This document shows, piece after piece, positions 59,701 through 64,000 of a stretch of DNA of 64,000 bases; the stretch's first letter is position 1; each line of letters opens with the position of its first letter. The notes beneath the pieces are model-generated. The model did not search any database. It was not told the DNA's origin and was given only the letters and a program-made list of their open reading frames with translations. The translations under genes were made by a program, and so were the position numbers. Origin of the DNA: Pyxicephalus adspersus (Eukaryota > Chordata > Amphibia > Anura > Pyxicephalidae); the NCBI RefSeq assembly GCF_032062135.1, contig NC_092861.1, positions 62,876,791-62,940,790 of the forward strand, in the 5' to 3' direction.

Positions 59701-59928
59701 GGGTGAATGATAAAACACATCCAGAATATGCCAAATGTGAAACACAGAGGTGTGAATGTAGCCTAAAAATAATCAAAGCTAGCTATGCTTTACTGTATGA
59801 ATAAACTAGACTCCTAAATGACAAAACTAATCCCAATAATGCAACTTCACATTACAAGTTTATCTATTTCAGTATATGCTTCTTTGATCATGAAGATATA
59901 TAAATACCATTGTTCACATACACATATC

Positions 59929-59974
<46 letters not shown>

Positions 59975-60509
59975 CATACATGTACAGTTGCCAGATGTTT
60001 GTGCTTTCCCAACACTACCATGTACACATTCACCTATGCAACACCAACCAAGACAAACTATAGAATTCAAACCCAGTAAATGATAAGCACTCACACTATA
60101 ATTAATATTTGTAATAAAAGGTAAACTGTCATTGATTTTTTTTTATAAATTTAAAAATATTTATAAATGTCATCATTTAAAATATAATATTGAGATATAA
60201 TTAAACATGAACTACCTTAAGAAGCCACTGCGTGTTGTTCTCCATGATGTTTTCCAGTAGTTGAAGTCTCTGTACAGAGTCATCATAGTCCAGTGGAGCA
60301 TCCCTTTGCACTGAGTTTGACACATAAGGACTAGCAGGGGCTGATCGACAGCTGTCCACCTCTGGCAGCAGAAAGGTATAGCTGCATGCCCCATGCTGCA
60401 CCTGGTATTGCTTCTTTCCTGCATTCTCCACAGCTTTACGACTTTGTGCCAGACTCACATCAAAGCTCCTGATAGCCACCAACAGCACAGTGACAGCACA
60501 GAGCCACAT
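23565..60509 (-). CDS. ANGPT2: Angiopoietin-2, complete nine-exon coding sequence (498 aa)
   Basis: Coding exons, transcript order: 60509-60216, 47038-46883, 43061-42940, 39592-39360, 35159-35029, 29055-28954, 28452-28286, 24972-24842, 23725-23565. Total 1497 nt including TAA. Every intron is GT-AG and every phase agrees. Residues 1-22 form a signal peptide. [17 protein letters not shown] carries N-terminal clustering cysteines. Residues about 155-260 are coiled coil. A Cys-free linker (TRMTPQTAPRSS) precedes a fibrinogen-like domain from about 283 to 498 with the calcium-loop motif KDADNDKC. It is called ANGPT2 rather than ANGPT1 because of [24 protein letters not shown] and ISQPGNDF, and because the linker lacks the extra Cys of ANGPT1. 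The protein is a secreted, context-dependent TIE2 ligand in vessel and lymphatic remodelling. The gene is intact and lies antisense to MCPH1. Confidence 0.97.
23993..24114. repeat. Short palindrome-ended dispersed repeat
   Basis: The left part (GCTCTTCAAGCCTGTAGAGG) and right part (CCTCTCCAGCCTTGGAGAGC) are imperfect inverted repeats around GTGAAGCTGGGTGATCCAGC. This layout and the central phrase are typical of a MITE-like repeat. No target-site duplication could be confirmed. Confidence 0.5.
24533..24662. other. Assembly gap (130 N)
   Basis: A run of 130 undetermined bases inside ANGPT2 intron 8. The right edge is a T homopolymer, so a low-complexity tract probably caused it. Confidence 0.99.
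24842..24972 (-). CDS. ANGPT2: ANGPT2 exon 8 (131 nt)
   Basis: Acceptor ACCACAG before 24972; donor GTAGGA after 24842. It encodes [20 protein letters not shown] then [20 protein letters not shown] then MATGG. The Asp residues at 429, 431 and 433 with the adjacent Cys residues form the calcium-binding loop of fibrinogen-like domains. The residue after SQM is Ala where the recalled mammalian angiopoietins have Leu. Confidence 0.96.
25490..25715. repeat. Dispersed repeat, CAGGAAGTGAAGGGAAATCT family (copy 1)
   Basis: Shares an order of blocks with about 33240-33500 and 42600-42850: a CATTCC/CATCC stretch, TCTACAGAACAGGAGGTGAAG, a GGCAAAT/AAATCTC stretch, then a ggTTgtAACCCTTC-like end. Ends are diffuse and the class is unknown. 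Confidence 0.5.
25875..27171 (+). mobile_element. Full-length mariner transposon
   Basis: A 1297-bp element between TA at 25873-25874 and 27172-27173. The left terminus CAAGGGGGTGCTGAGAGGTT and the right terminus AACTTCTCAGCACCCCCTCG are about 30-bp inverted repeats with a few mismatches. The length and TA target duplication are standard for mariner. It contains one decayed transposase gene. It lies inside ANGPT2 intron 7, oriented opposite to ANGPT2. Confidence 0.92.
26035..27103 (+). pseudogene. Mariner transposase, inactivated
   Basis: Begins ATG at 26035 ([20 protein letters not shown]), then shifts frame near 26102 into [20 protein letters not shown] and [14 protein letters not shown], the mariner helix-turn-helix region. 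Catalytic blocks follow: VTGDET (first Asp), [11 protein letters not shown] (second Asp) and [20 protein letters not shown] (third Asp), the spacing expected of a DD34D mariner. It ends RGEYVE then TAA at 27101-27103. There are at least four in-frame stops (for example TAG in place of Trp just after GDET) and several frameshifts. Its length of about 356 codon-equivalents matches the roughly 345-350 residues of intact mariners, so little has been deleted. Confidence 0.92.
28286..28452 (-). CDS. ANGPT2: ANGPT2 exon 7 (167 nt)
   Basis: Acceptor TTTTGAAG before 28452; donor GTGAGT after 28286. It encodes [20 protein letters not shown], then [20 protein letters not shown] and [15 protein letters not shown]. 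This is the central fold of the fibrinogen-like domain, with the highly conserved GEFWLGNE and DWEGNEAYS motifs. Confidence 0.97.
28453..28953 (-). other. ANGPT2 intron 6 (501 bp)
   Basis: The shortest intron of the gene, GT-AG. AT-rich; nothing recognisable inside. Confidence 0.9.
28954..29055 (-). CDS. ANGPT2: ANGPT2 exon 6 (102 nt)
   Basis: Acceptor CACTTTGCAG before 29055; donor GTATGA after 28954. It encodes [20 protein letters not shown] then [14 protein letters not shown], phase 0 at both ends. GGGGWTVIQ and DGSVDF are hallmark fibrinogen-like blocks. It ends KK before GFGDP in exon 7, where recalled mammalian ANGPT2 has KV. Confidence 0.97.
29252..29740. mobile_element. piggyBac-like non-autonomous element (489 bp)
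   Basis: Lies between TTAA at 29248-29251 and 29741-29744. The left end is CCTCCCTAGCAGTAACCCC and the right end is GAACCGCTAGGGAGG, inverted repeats. TTAA duplications with CC-starting ends point to the piggyBac superfamily. The left interior has two short palindromes (ACCCCGAGTGTGACTCGGGG and its mirror) and a direct repeat of TTGAATGCAATACAAAATAA around 29419-29485. No coding capacity. Confidence 0.88.
29810..30140. mobile_element. PIF/Harbinger-like MITE, full-length reference copy (331 bp)
   Basis: Starts AGCTGCGTACACACGGC and ends GGTGTGTACGCAGCT, with TTA at 29807-29809 and 30141-30143. Structure left to right: hairpin arm TCGCCCGATAATCGG...CCGATTATCGGGCGA type, a GC-rich centre with CGTCCATCGTCCG repeats, the CCCTCTCCATAGAGC segment, a CGGTGCTGTATGTACAGC palindrome, then the second hairpin arm GTTGGAAAGGATC...GATCCTTTCCAAC. 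Other copies in the window contain one or both arms. Non-coding. Confidence 0.88.
31427..31548. mobile_element. Short hAT-like element
   Basis: CAGGGTGTCCAACTC on the left and GAAGTTGGACACCCCTG on the right form an inverted repeat of the CAGG...CCTG kind seen in hAT elements. I could not see a matching 8-bp duplication outside it, so either the limits or the class may be off. Confidence 0.6.
33240..33500. repeat. Dispersed repeat, CAGGAAGTGAAGGGAAATCT family (copy 2)
   Basis: Contains CTCCAGAACAAGAAGTGAAG followed by GGAAATCTCCCTTAATAAGC, GTATAAAATGAAAATGGTTC and CCTCACTGTA. These blocks occur in the same order at about 25490-25715 and 42600-42850. Boundaries are approximate. Confidence 0.5.
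35029..35159 (-). CDS. ANGPT2: ANGPT2 exon 5 (131 nt)
   Basis: Acceptor TTTCTTTAAAG before 35159; donor GTAAGC after 35029. It encodes [20 protein letters not shown], then [20 protein letters not shown] and EQVK. It holds the end of the linker and the first disulfide Cys of the fibrinogen-like domain. It is one codon longer in the linker than recalled human ANGPT2. The AAAG acceptor is weaker than the others, but the frame and protein match support it. Confidence 0.96.
38218..38669. mobile_element. TTA-flanked MITE carrying a nested hAT insertion
   Basis: Starts GGCTGCGTACACACGTGC after TTA (38215-38217) and ends GTGTGTACTACGTAGCC before TTA (38670-38672). The internal order matches 29810-30140 in reverse. 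It is split at the CTCTCCATA-type segment by the element at 38344-38508; without that insert and one copy of its duplication it would be about 279 bp. Confidence 0.8.
38344..38508. mobile_element. hAT-like element nested inside a MITE (165 bp)
   Basis: Flanked by a perfect 8-bp direct repeat TGGAGAGG at 38336-38343 and 38509-38516. The unduplicated form occurs in the intact family members, where TATGGAGAGGGG is seen. The left end is CAGCGCTCAACCCAG and the right end CCTTGGGAGAAGCC. It contains several GCCGGGTGG-type words. The 8-bp target duplication fits hAT. Confidence 0.8.
38673..38897. mobile_element. Second TTA-flanked MITE, directly adjacent (225 bp)
   Basis: Starts GGCTATGTACACACGTGC and ends CGTGTGTACCCAGCC. 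Its left TTA (38670-38672) is also the right TTA of the previous MITE; the right TTA is at 38898-38900. Arms and centre (GTTGGAAAGGATC...; TATGGAGAGGGGAGG) show the same family. Confidence 0.85.
38959..39307. mobile_element. TTAA-flanked piggyBac-like element (349 bp)
   Basis: TTAA at 38955-38958 and 39308-39311. The left end CCTCCCAACCGTTA and right end TAACGCCCAGGTGG are imperfect inverted repeats. The interior repeats the words CCAGCGTCGGGTGC and CACAAGATGCCGGC twice each. A diverged relative of 29252-29740, sharing the TTTTTACATGATT and TTCATGAAAA stretches in its 3' half. Confidence 0.8.
39360..39592 (-). CDS. ANGPT2: ANGPT2 exon 4 (233 nt)
   Basis: Acceptor GTGTGTAG before 39592; donor GTATGT after 39360. 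It encodes [20 protein letters not shown], then [40 protein letters not shown] and [17 protein letters not shown]. This is the heptad-rich coiled coil that drives dimer and trimer assembly, followed by the start of the linker. No Cys is present at the linker position where ANGPT1 has one. Confidence 0.97.
39593..42939 (-). other. ANGPT2 intron 3 (3.3 kb)
   Basis: GT-AG intron. Apart from a dispersed repeat at about 42600-42850, only AT-rich sequence and short homopolymers are visible. Confidence 0.85.
42600..42850. repeat. Dispersed repeat, CAGGAAGTGAAGGGAAATCT family (copy 3)
   Basis: Blocks GTCTACAGGAGGATAGGAAG, TGAAGGCAAATCTATTAAAT and AAAAATGGCAATGGTTTGAA follow the order seen at 25490-25715 and 33240-33500. 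Ends not defined. Confidence 0.5.
42940..43061 (-). CDS. ANGPT2: ANGPT2 exon 3 (122 nt)
   Basis: Acceptor TTCAAAACAG before 43061; donor GTAAGT after 42940. It encodes [20 protein letters not shown] then [20 protein letters not shown] plus two bases of a Ser codon completed in exon 4. Coiled-coil segment with a conserved NQT glycosylation motif. Confidence 0.97.
43462..43797. mobile_element. TTAA-flanked non-autonomous element, GGAACTAAA family
   Basis: TTAA at 43458-43461 and 43798-43801. The left end AATGGAACTTTGC and right end GTTGAGTTCTGCT are roughly inverse. Shared blocks (AGAAAGGGACAGGCAATGCC, CCAATCAAGATGGC) recur at about 50780-51020 and, reversed, at 57256-57550. The TTAA site suggests piggyBac-like mobility. 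Non-coding. Confidence 0.65.
45534..45950. mobile_element. CGATCG-rich terminal-inverted-repeat element (417 bp)
   Basis: Left end AGCTACGTACACACTTCCAA and right end TTGGAAGTGTGTACGCACCT form about 20-bp inverted repeats next to TAA/TTA. The termini resemble the GCTGCGTACACAC MITE family, but the interior is unrelated: it is filled with variants of ACGATCG, GAACGAACG and CGTTCGTCG in both orientations. CpG density is far above the surroundings. No plausible protein. Confidence 0.82.
46883..47038 (-). CDS. ANGPT2: ANGPT2 exon 2 (156 nt)
   Basis: Acceptor TTTGTTTTGCAG before 47038; donor GTAAAG after 46883. It encodes [20 protein letters not shown], then [20 protein letters not shown] and [12 protein letters not shown], exactly 52 codons. 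It begins the coiled-coil region. The NHT and NQT sequons are conserved in angiopoietins. Confidence 0.97.
48488..48520. repeat. Perfect 14-bp inverted repeat (hairpin)
   Basis: CGGTTCTTTGAAGA and its exact complement TCTTCAAAGAACCG flank the 5-base loop TGAGG. Bases outside do not continue the pairing, so the stem is too short for a typical microRNA precursor. Function unknown. Confidence 0.9.
50780..51020. mobile_element. TTAA-associated repeat, GGAACTAAA family (copy 2)
   Basis: Begins AGCGGAAATATAGTTT after TTAA at 50776-50779. It shares GTAGAAGGGACAGACAGGTG, ATGTCCCTTCTGCAATGAAA and GGCCAATCAAGATGGCC with the copy at 43462-43797. The right end is not clear. Confidence 0.6.
54348..54573. 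repeat. Dispersed repeat with CCGTGTTTCCCCGATGATAAG terminus
   Basis: Starts near ACCGTGTTTCCCCGATGATA and repeats variants of AATAAG(A/C)CA(T/C)CCCCC three times before entering the N run. This is a familiar type of dispersed terminal sequence in vertebrate genomes. The other end is lost in the gap, so the transposon class cannot be tested. Confidence 0.5.
54574..55498. other. Assembly gap (925 N)
   Basis: 925 undetermined bases in ANGPT2 intron 1. The left edge is a dispersed repeat and the right edge is the last few bases of a GCTGCGTACACAC-family MITE, so the gap lies in repetitive DNA. Confidence 0.99.
55499..55512. mobile_element. Right terminus of a MITE emerging from the gap
   Basis: GTGTGTACGCAGCT followed by TAA matches the right end of the copies at 8189-8296 and 29810-30140. 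The body is in the N run. Confidence 0.8.
57256..57550. mobile_element. TTAA-associated repeat, GGAACTAAA family (copy 3, reversed)
   Basis: Starts AGAGGAACTAAACATTGTG after TTAA at 57252-57255. GCCATCTTGATCAGCCTGAC and GCAGAGGGAACATCTGTTGC are the reverse complements of blocks in the copies at 43462 and 50780. The right end lies near CTTAAAAGTGAAAC. Confidence 0.65.
59158..59240 (+). repeat. Isolated CCTCCCTAA terminus of a TTAA element
   Basis: TTAA (59154-59157) is followed by CCTCCCTAACACCGCTCATC, close to the left ends at 29252 and 38959. No matching right end is visible within several hundred bases, so it is probably a truncated insertion. Confidence 0.5.
59928..59974. repeat. TG/TA dinucleotide microsatellite
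   Basis: About twelve TG units run directly into about eleven TA units. Located in ANGPT2 intron 1 some 240 bp from the exon 1 donor. Confidence 0.97.
60216..60509 (-). CDS. ANGPT2: ANGPT2 exon 1 with start codon (294 nt)
   Basis: Starts ATG at 60509 and ends at the donor GTAGTT after 60216. It encodes 98 residues: the hydrophobic signal [20 protein letters not shown], then [40 protein letters not shown] and [12 protein letters not shown]. The start is chosen because it opens the signal peptide, and the position is equivalent to the recalled mammalian start (MW). The Cys residues in GACSYTF and DSCRS belong to the super-clustering domain that makes higher-order multimers. N-glycosylation sequon NNT. 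An ORF that reads past the donor (VVHV) is intronic. Confidence 0.97.
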
Positions 60510-60900
60510 CCTAAAATGAATTTCTTTGGACTGGTTAAATATAGCTGATGCTCAAATTACCAAAATAAAGTTAGCCTTTATCTTTAGATATGCTCAGAAG
60601 CTGAAGCTTTCTTTTAGGTATTTCCAGATTAGAACTGCCTTGCTTTGCTTGGAGTGGAGATTAGTAACCTGAAGTACTTATCCTTAAACAGCAAGCAGAG
60701 GACATGTGCTCAAACTAAACTAGACCTCCCCTCTTCTACTATAGGGAGGGCTCGCTAAGACCGCCTATAAGCCTAAATGAGCTGTGCCTTTTACAGAGAG
60801 ACATCAGGGAATAAATGTCAGGGGAAGAGCATGTGAAGCTGTTTCACCAAACAGCAGCATTGCAGCTGTGACCTGGGTTCATGTGTGTCCCCTGTGCTCT
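60510..60900 (-). promoter_or_regulatory. Probable ANGPT2 5' untranslated region and proximal promoter
   Basis: Located directly upstream of the ANGPT2 start codon on the minus strand. It is somewhat less AT-rich than the intron sequence around it and free of recognisable transposons. TATA-like words (TTATAGG complementary to 60762-60768; CTATAG near 60741) and a GATA/TATC cluster near 60580-60594 exist, but none is at a position that fixes the transcription start. Function is assumed from position only. Confidence 0.4.
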
Positions 60901-62564
60901 GTGTACAGGAAGCACTCACATCCCCTATGCTCAAATGAATGAATGGAAAGCAAACTCCAAATGTGTGCCATTCTGAATGGCAGAAAAGAAAAGCAGTGAA
61001 TGTGTAGAAATAACATTCGAAAAAAAAGTTTTTTTTGAACTGGCTGCTGACAATACGCCACCACCACCATCTATTAACACTTTGCTATATTACCTCAAAT
61101 CCTATCACATTGGAACCAACCCCTTCATCACCACCTTTTCCCTATCAATGAACTGTGGTAATTATAACACCCTATCCAAATACCCATTATACACACAATT
61201 ACCTTATACCTTGGTTTTGGCTGTTTACCTTGTTTGATTACTCCTGTGAGTCTAACAACAAACACTATCCAAAGAGAAGAAACAACATCCACATTGCTCT
61301 CTAAATAAAATATATCACTCAGTCCATACAACCAAGAAAATATGTGAAACCCAAAATACATCACAAGAACACCAGCCCAGTACAATTTTACAAACACCTA
61401 TATATGTGACAATACCTTCATCTCAGTACTACAAAGTTAAAGTCTCACAAAAATCCCCTGAGGAAGCCAAAAGGCGAAACGCGATGGGCACGAGACCTAA
61501 TTCTTGCAGAAAGTACTGTACAACCCAATTCTAAATATCATTTGAGAATTCTAATGAACATTTTTTGTATCCTTGCGTACATATATATCATTGTAAAGTA
61601 AATTGAAAAGCCTGTGTTTTTATAACAGGAAGAAGTAAACTAAATGTATGTTTTTGCCAAAAAAAAATGGATAGTTTATAAATGGTTGCTTGTTATACTA
61701 TCACTTAGGCTTGGCATAAGTTGATAAACAGAAAATTCATGTTTTCCCCTTCTCTCCCTTTTCTTTAATTTGATTTGTAACACTGGAATTTGTCTTATTG
61801 CATTACTGTAAAATATCTTTGCATATTTGTGTTCATCACCAATGCATACTGTTTGATAATGTTTTGTAACATTCACATCAGTTGTCTCCCACTAGAATAT
61901 TTGACCTTTATGTACCTGCCACAGATTGAATGGTTTACACATTCATACCAGCCTAATTTAGGTATGTTTATTTGATTTACAGTGAAAGCAGTTAAAACCC
62001 TTCAGGGGTTTATGCTGGCATAGTCCTTAAGGGGATTTAATGCTCTGATTCTAGAACAGACTTGTAAAACAGTAATGCTAACCTCTGAGCCACTGGTGCT
62101 GGTGTATGCACACAAGTCAGTCCTATGAATGGAGCTTTATTGTGCTCAGATAACTGTACATAGTGAATACCTGTAGTAAATAGGTAAGTATATTAAAACA
62201 TTTTTTATTTAGAAGCTTTTATTGATGTTTCATTTACATTGGTATGCAAACCAAGATATTAGAGAGATGCAGTTCACATAAGAGTTTTTGCAAACTTGCA
62301 CTGTAAAGCATTAATTGTCAAATTGCTTGATTTAGGGAGCATCAACTTGGGCTTCTGGCATCAATGCAGGGCTGCACAAAATATTTATTGAGGCCCGGGT
62401 GTACATTTGTGCAGCACCACATGAGTTAACACATCAAACAGTAACACTTGTAACAAGTGCAACACTCACACTATTATTTAAGAGAAAGCCATAGACATTG
62501 TACATGGGATTGCTAAAGATAAACATGATACTATGTTCATAGGGTTTTATATCTGGAATATGTT

Positions 62565-62640
62565 TATTTCACTAGTGGTTGAACTTGATGGGCTTATGTC
62601 TTTGTTCAACCAGACCTACTATTTAACTATGTTATAGTGA
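62565..62640 (+). repeat. Dispersed-repeat tail (GTTGAACTTGATGGGCTTATG)
   Basis: The phrase GGTTGAACTTGATGGGCTTA, then TGTCTTTGTTCAACCAGACC and TACTATTTAACTATGTTATA is a common terminal segment of interspersed repeats in frogs and fishes, probably the 3' end of a retroelement. Only about 75 bp is recognisable here. Confidence 0.5.
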
Positions 62641-63221
62641 CTTTACAAATCCATATTTTACTTAAAAGAAATAATATATAGCATTGAAAAAAGTAAGCAT
62701 GGGTAACGGAAATAAACCAAACCACTGAAATACTAGATTAAGCCAGTGTACAGAATCTACTCTATACAGAGACCCTGTGCACTTTATATTGTTCACTAGG
62801 GATTAATGGATGGAATTCTTGTATGTGAAAAATTCAATACGTGTCCCAAGCCACTTTTAAACATATTGTCATATATATTTATCTTATTCCTTTAAATATA
62901 CTCAATTAAAGTACTATTATCTTATGGAAACCATAGAGGATCTCTCTGCTACATATCTACCTAAAATGCTAGTTGCTTGGCTGCTATTCTTGCTAACCAT
63001 CTTGCTGCTATACAATAAAGAGCCCATTGACGTTTGAGTTTTTATGTATGAATATGCATTTTACATAAAACTCCCAATTTCCTGCAAGTTAGTATGTTTT
63101 CAGGGAAAATTATGGGGGGCCATTTACAACAATCGTGTTACAATTCCTGCAGCTACATGTTTGCATAGGTGCTTATGCAATAGTATTGAAGCCAGAGGGT
63201 TTATTGGTTATACAAGTTTAC

Positions 63222-63312
63222 TTTATTATTATCCAGTATTTATATAGCGCTGTCATATTATGTAGCGCTTTACAAAGTCCAGTGTCATGTCACTAACTGT
63301 CCCTTAAAGGGG
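63222..63312 (+). repeat. Dispersed repeat, ATATAGCGCCAACATATT family, diverged
   Basis: TTATTATTATCCAGTATTTA followed by TATAGCGCTGTCATATTATG, TAGCGCTTTACAAAGTCCAG and a GGGGCTCACA end. It shares the order of blocks with 2405-2552 but differs at many positions. Confidence 0.6.
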
Positions 63313-63423
63313 CTCACAAAGTAGTAATGTATATTCAAACATAGCTTGATTGTAGGAACAAAAAACTGGTGTATTTCTGTAAATCCTTAAAGAGTGGTAA
63401 GCTACAGACACGACAGTATTAAA

Positions 63424-63426
<3 letters not shown>

Positions 63427-63467
<41 letters not shown>
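63427..63467. repeat. Poly-A tract (41 bases)
   Basis: Forty-one consecutive A bases. No retroelement or processed gene copy is recognisable immediately upstream, so it may be a simple homopolymer; its length is unusual for the window. Confidence 0.97.
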
Positions 63468-63471
<4 letters not shown>

Positions 63472-64000
63472 GTACAGATAAAAAATACTTGATCTATGGT
63501 GCTTCTACTGTGAATTGTTCTCTGTACTGGTACAGACAAGATAAGAAGGAGGAATAAAATGTCAGGTACCCTTTTCCAAGCTCTGTCTACTGAACACAAC
63601 AAAAATCTATTTAATGATGTGAATTGGAGGAGTTTGCCTTCCCTGTTGTCTATCGCCCCACCCTCTTCCCCCATTATCTCAATCATGCATGATCCTGCTC
63701 CCTTACCCACATGAGCTGGCTGCTTTCTAACAAGTTGGTGCACTGATGTTTTACAATGAAAGAAAATATTCCAGAGCGGTAAAACGAAGTTCCATAGTAC
63801 TGTAATTGTGATTGTTTTTAACAGATGACAAGAATATTTGTAGACACTTGTACCTGATGCTGAGACCAGATACCTTTTAATATACAGTAGTATCATATCC
63901 GTATACTTCATTCCCAGGAGTAGTAAAAACTTTCAGCAGCAGGCCACATTTTTAGGTTTTGGTATGTTCCATCTAATTCATTAATAACTTTTTATCCTGT

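Larger units (their letters stand above)
47039..60215 (-). other. ANGPT2 intron 1 (13.2 kb)
   Basis: The largest intron. Features listed separately: a perfect hairpin (48488-48520), repeats at 50780-51020 and 57256-57550, a CCCCGATGATAAG-type repeat running into the 925-base gap, a MITE terminus after the gap, a CCTCCCTAA terminus at 59158 and a TG/TA microsatellite. Long blocks (47.1-48.4, 48.6-50.7, 51.1-54.3, 55.6-57.2, 57.6-59.1 kb) are AT-rich and show no exon, RNA gene or repeat that I can name. Regulatory elements may be present but cannot be read by eye. Confidence 0.8.
60901..64000. other. ANGPT2 upstream flank, presumed MCPH1 intron
   Basis: No exon of MCPH1's final BRCT domain was found on the plus strand, and no other gene on either strand. 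Visible items are a GGCGAAACGCGATGGGC repeat motif (61456-61495), a LINE-tail-like phrase (62560-62640), a dispersed repeat (63222-63312) and a 41-base A tract. Otherwise AT-rich. Confidence 0.6.

Noticed and set aside
60879..61237. Frames in both directions upstream of ANGPT2, considered as the missing MCPH1 exon
   Set aside because: No BRCT signature (no GG turn, no conserved Trp) and no fitting splice sites.
63468..63911. A 147-codon minus-strand open frame
   Set aside because: No recognisable domain, no family resemblance, no splice context and it ends against a poly-A tract. Treated as a chance frame.
1..64000. Search for CRISPR arrays, operons, tRNA or rRNA genes
   Set aside because: No regularly spaced repeats with unique spacers, no cloverleaf with A and B boxes and no ribosomal RNA sequence was seen; the window is vertebrate intron-rich DNA.

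Overview
This is a vertebrate genomic window, most likely from an anuran amphibian and tentatively a neobatrachian or ranoid frog. The evidence is AT-rich DNA, split genes with canonical GT-AG introns, and many short DNA-transposon derivatives of kinds common in frog genomes (TTA-flanked MITEs starting GCTGCGTACACAC, TTAA-flanked elements starting CCTCCCTA, hAT, Tc1 and mariner relics). The species cannot be fixed from the sequence. There is no prokaryotic gene organisation, CRISPR array or operon. The window contains three runs of N (14925-15924, 24533-24662, 54574-55498).

Two protein-coding genes are recognisable. On the plus strand, three internal exons at 2679-2716, 9088-9250 and 19308-19385 encode a BRCT domain of microcephalin (MCPH1). 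They join in frame. The earlier exons and the final exons of MCPH1 lie outside the window. On the minus strand, a complete nine-exon angiopoietin-2 gene (ANGPT2) runs from the start codon at 60509 to the stop codon at 23565-23567. All eight introns are GT-AG, the phases agree, and the model is 498 residues: signal peptide, clustering cysteines, coiled coil, cysteine-free linker and C-terminal fibrinogen-like domain. ANGPT2 lies downstream of the last visible MCPH1 exon and on the opposite strand. This is the nested arrangement known in mammals, where ANGPT2 sits inside a late MCPH1 intron.

Layout: 1-2678, MCPH1 intron with a hAT element (594-1056), a TTA-flanked MITE (1209-1529) and a dispersed repeat; 2679-19385, the MCPH1 exons, with introns that hold an almost perfect 951-bp tandem duplication (4282-6183) and a nested pile of Tc1-type elements around the first gap; 19386-23564, shared MCPH1 intron and probable ANGPT2 3' untranslated region; 23565-60509, ANGPT2 with introns containing a full-length dead mariner (25875-27171), TTAA-flanked elements, MITEs and hAT elements; 60510-64000, ANGPT2 5' flank, still presumed MCPH1 intron, with no further exon found.

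The genes do not form a pathway. MCPH1 is a nuclear DNA-damage and chromosome-condensation protein. ANGPT2 is a secreted ligand of the TIE2 receptor. They share only the locus. I found no convincing previously undescribed system. The items most worth checking are the 951-bp near-identical tandem duplication, the MITE families with exact target-site duplications, and an exon-like island in ANGPT2 intron 5.
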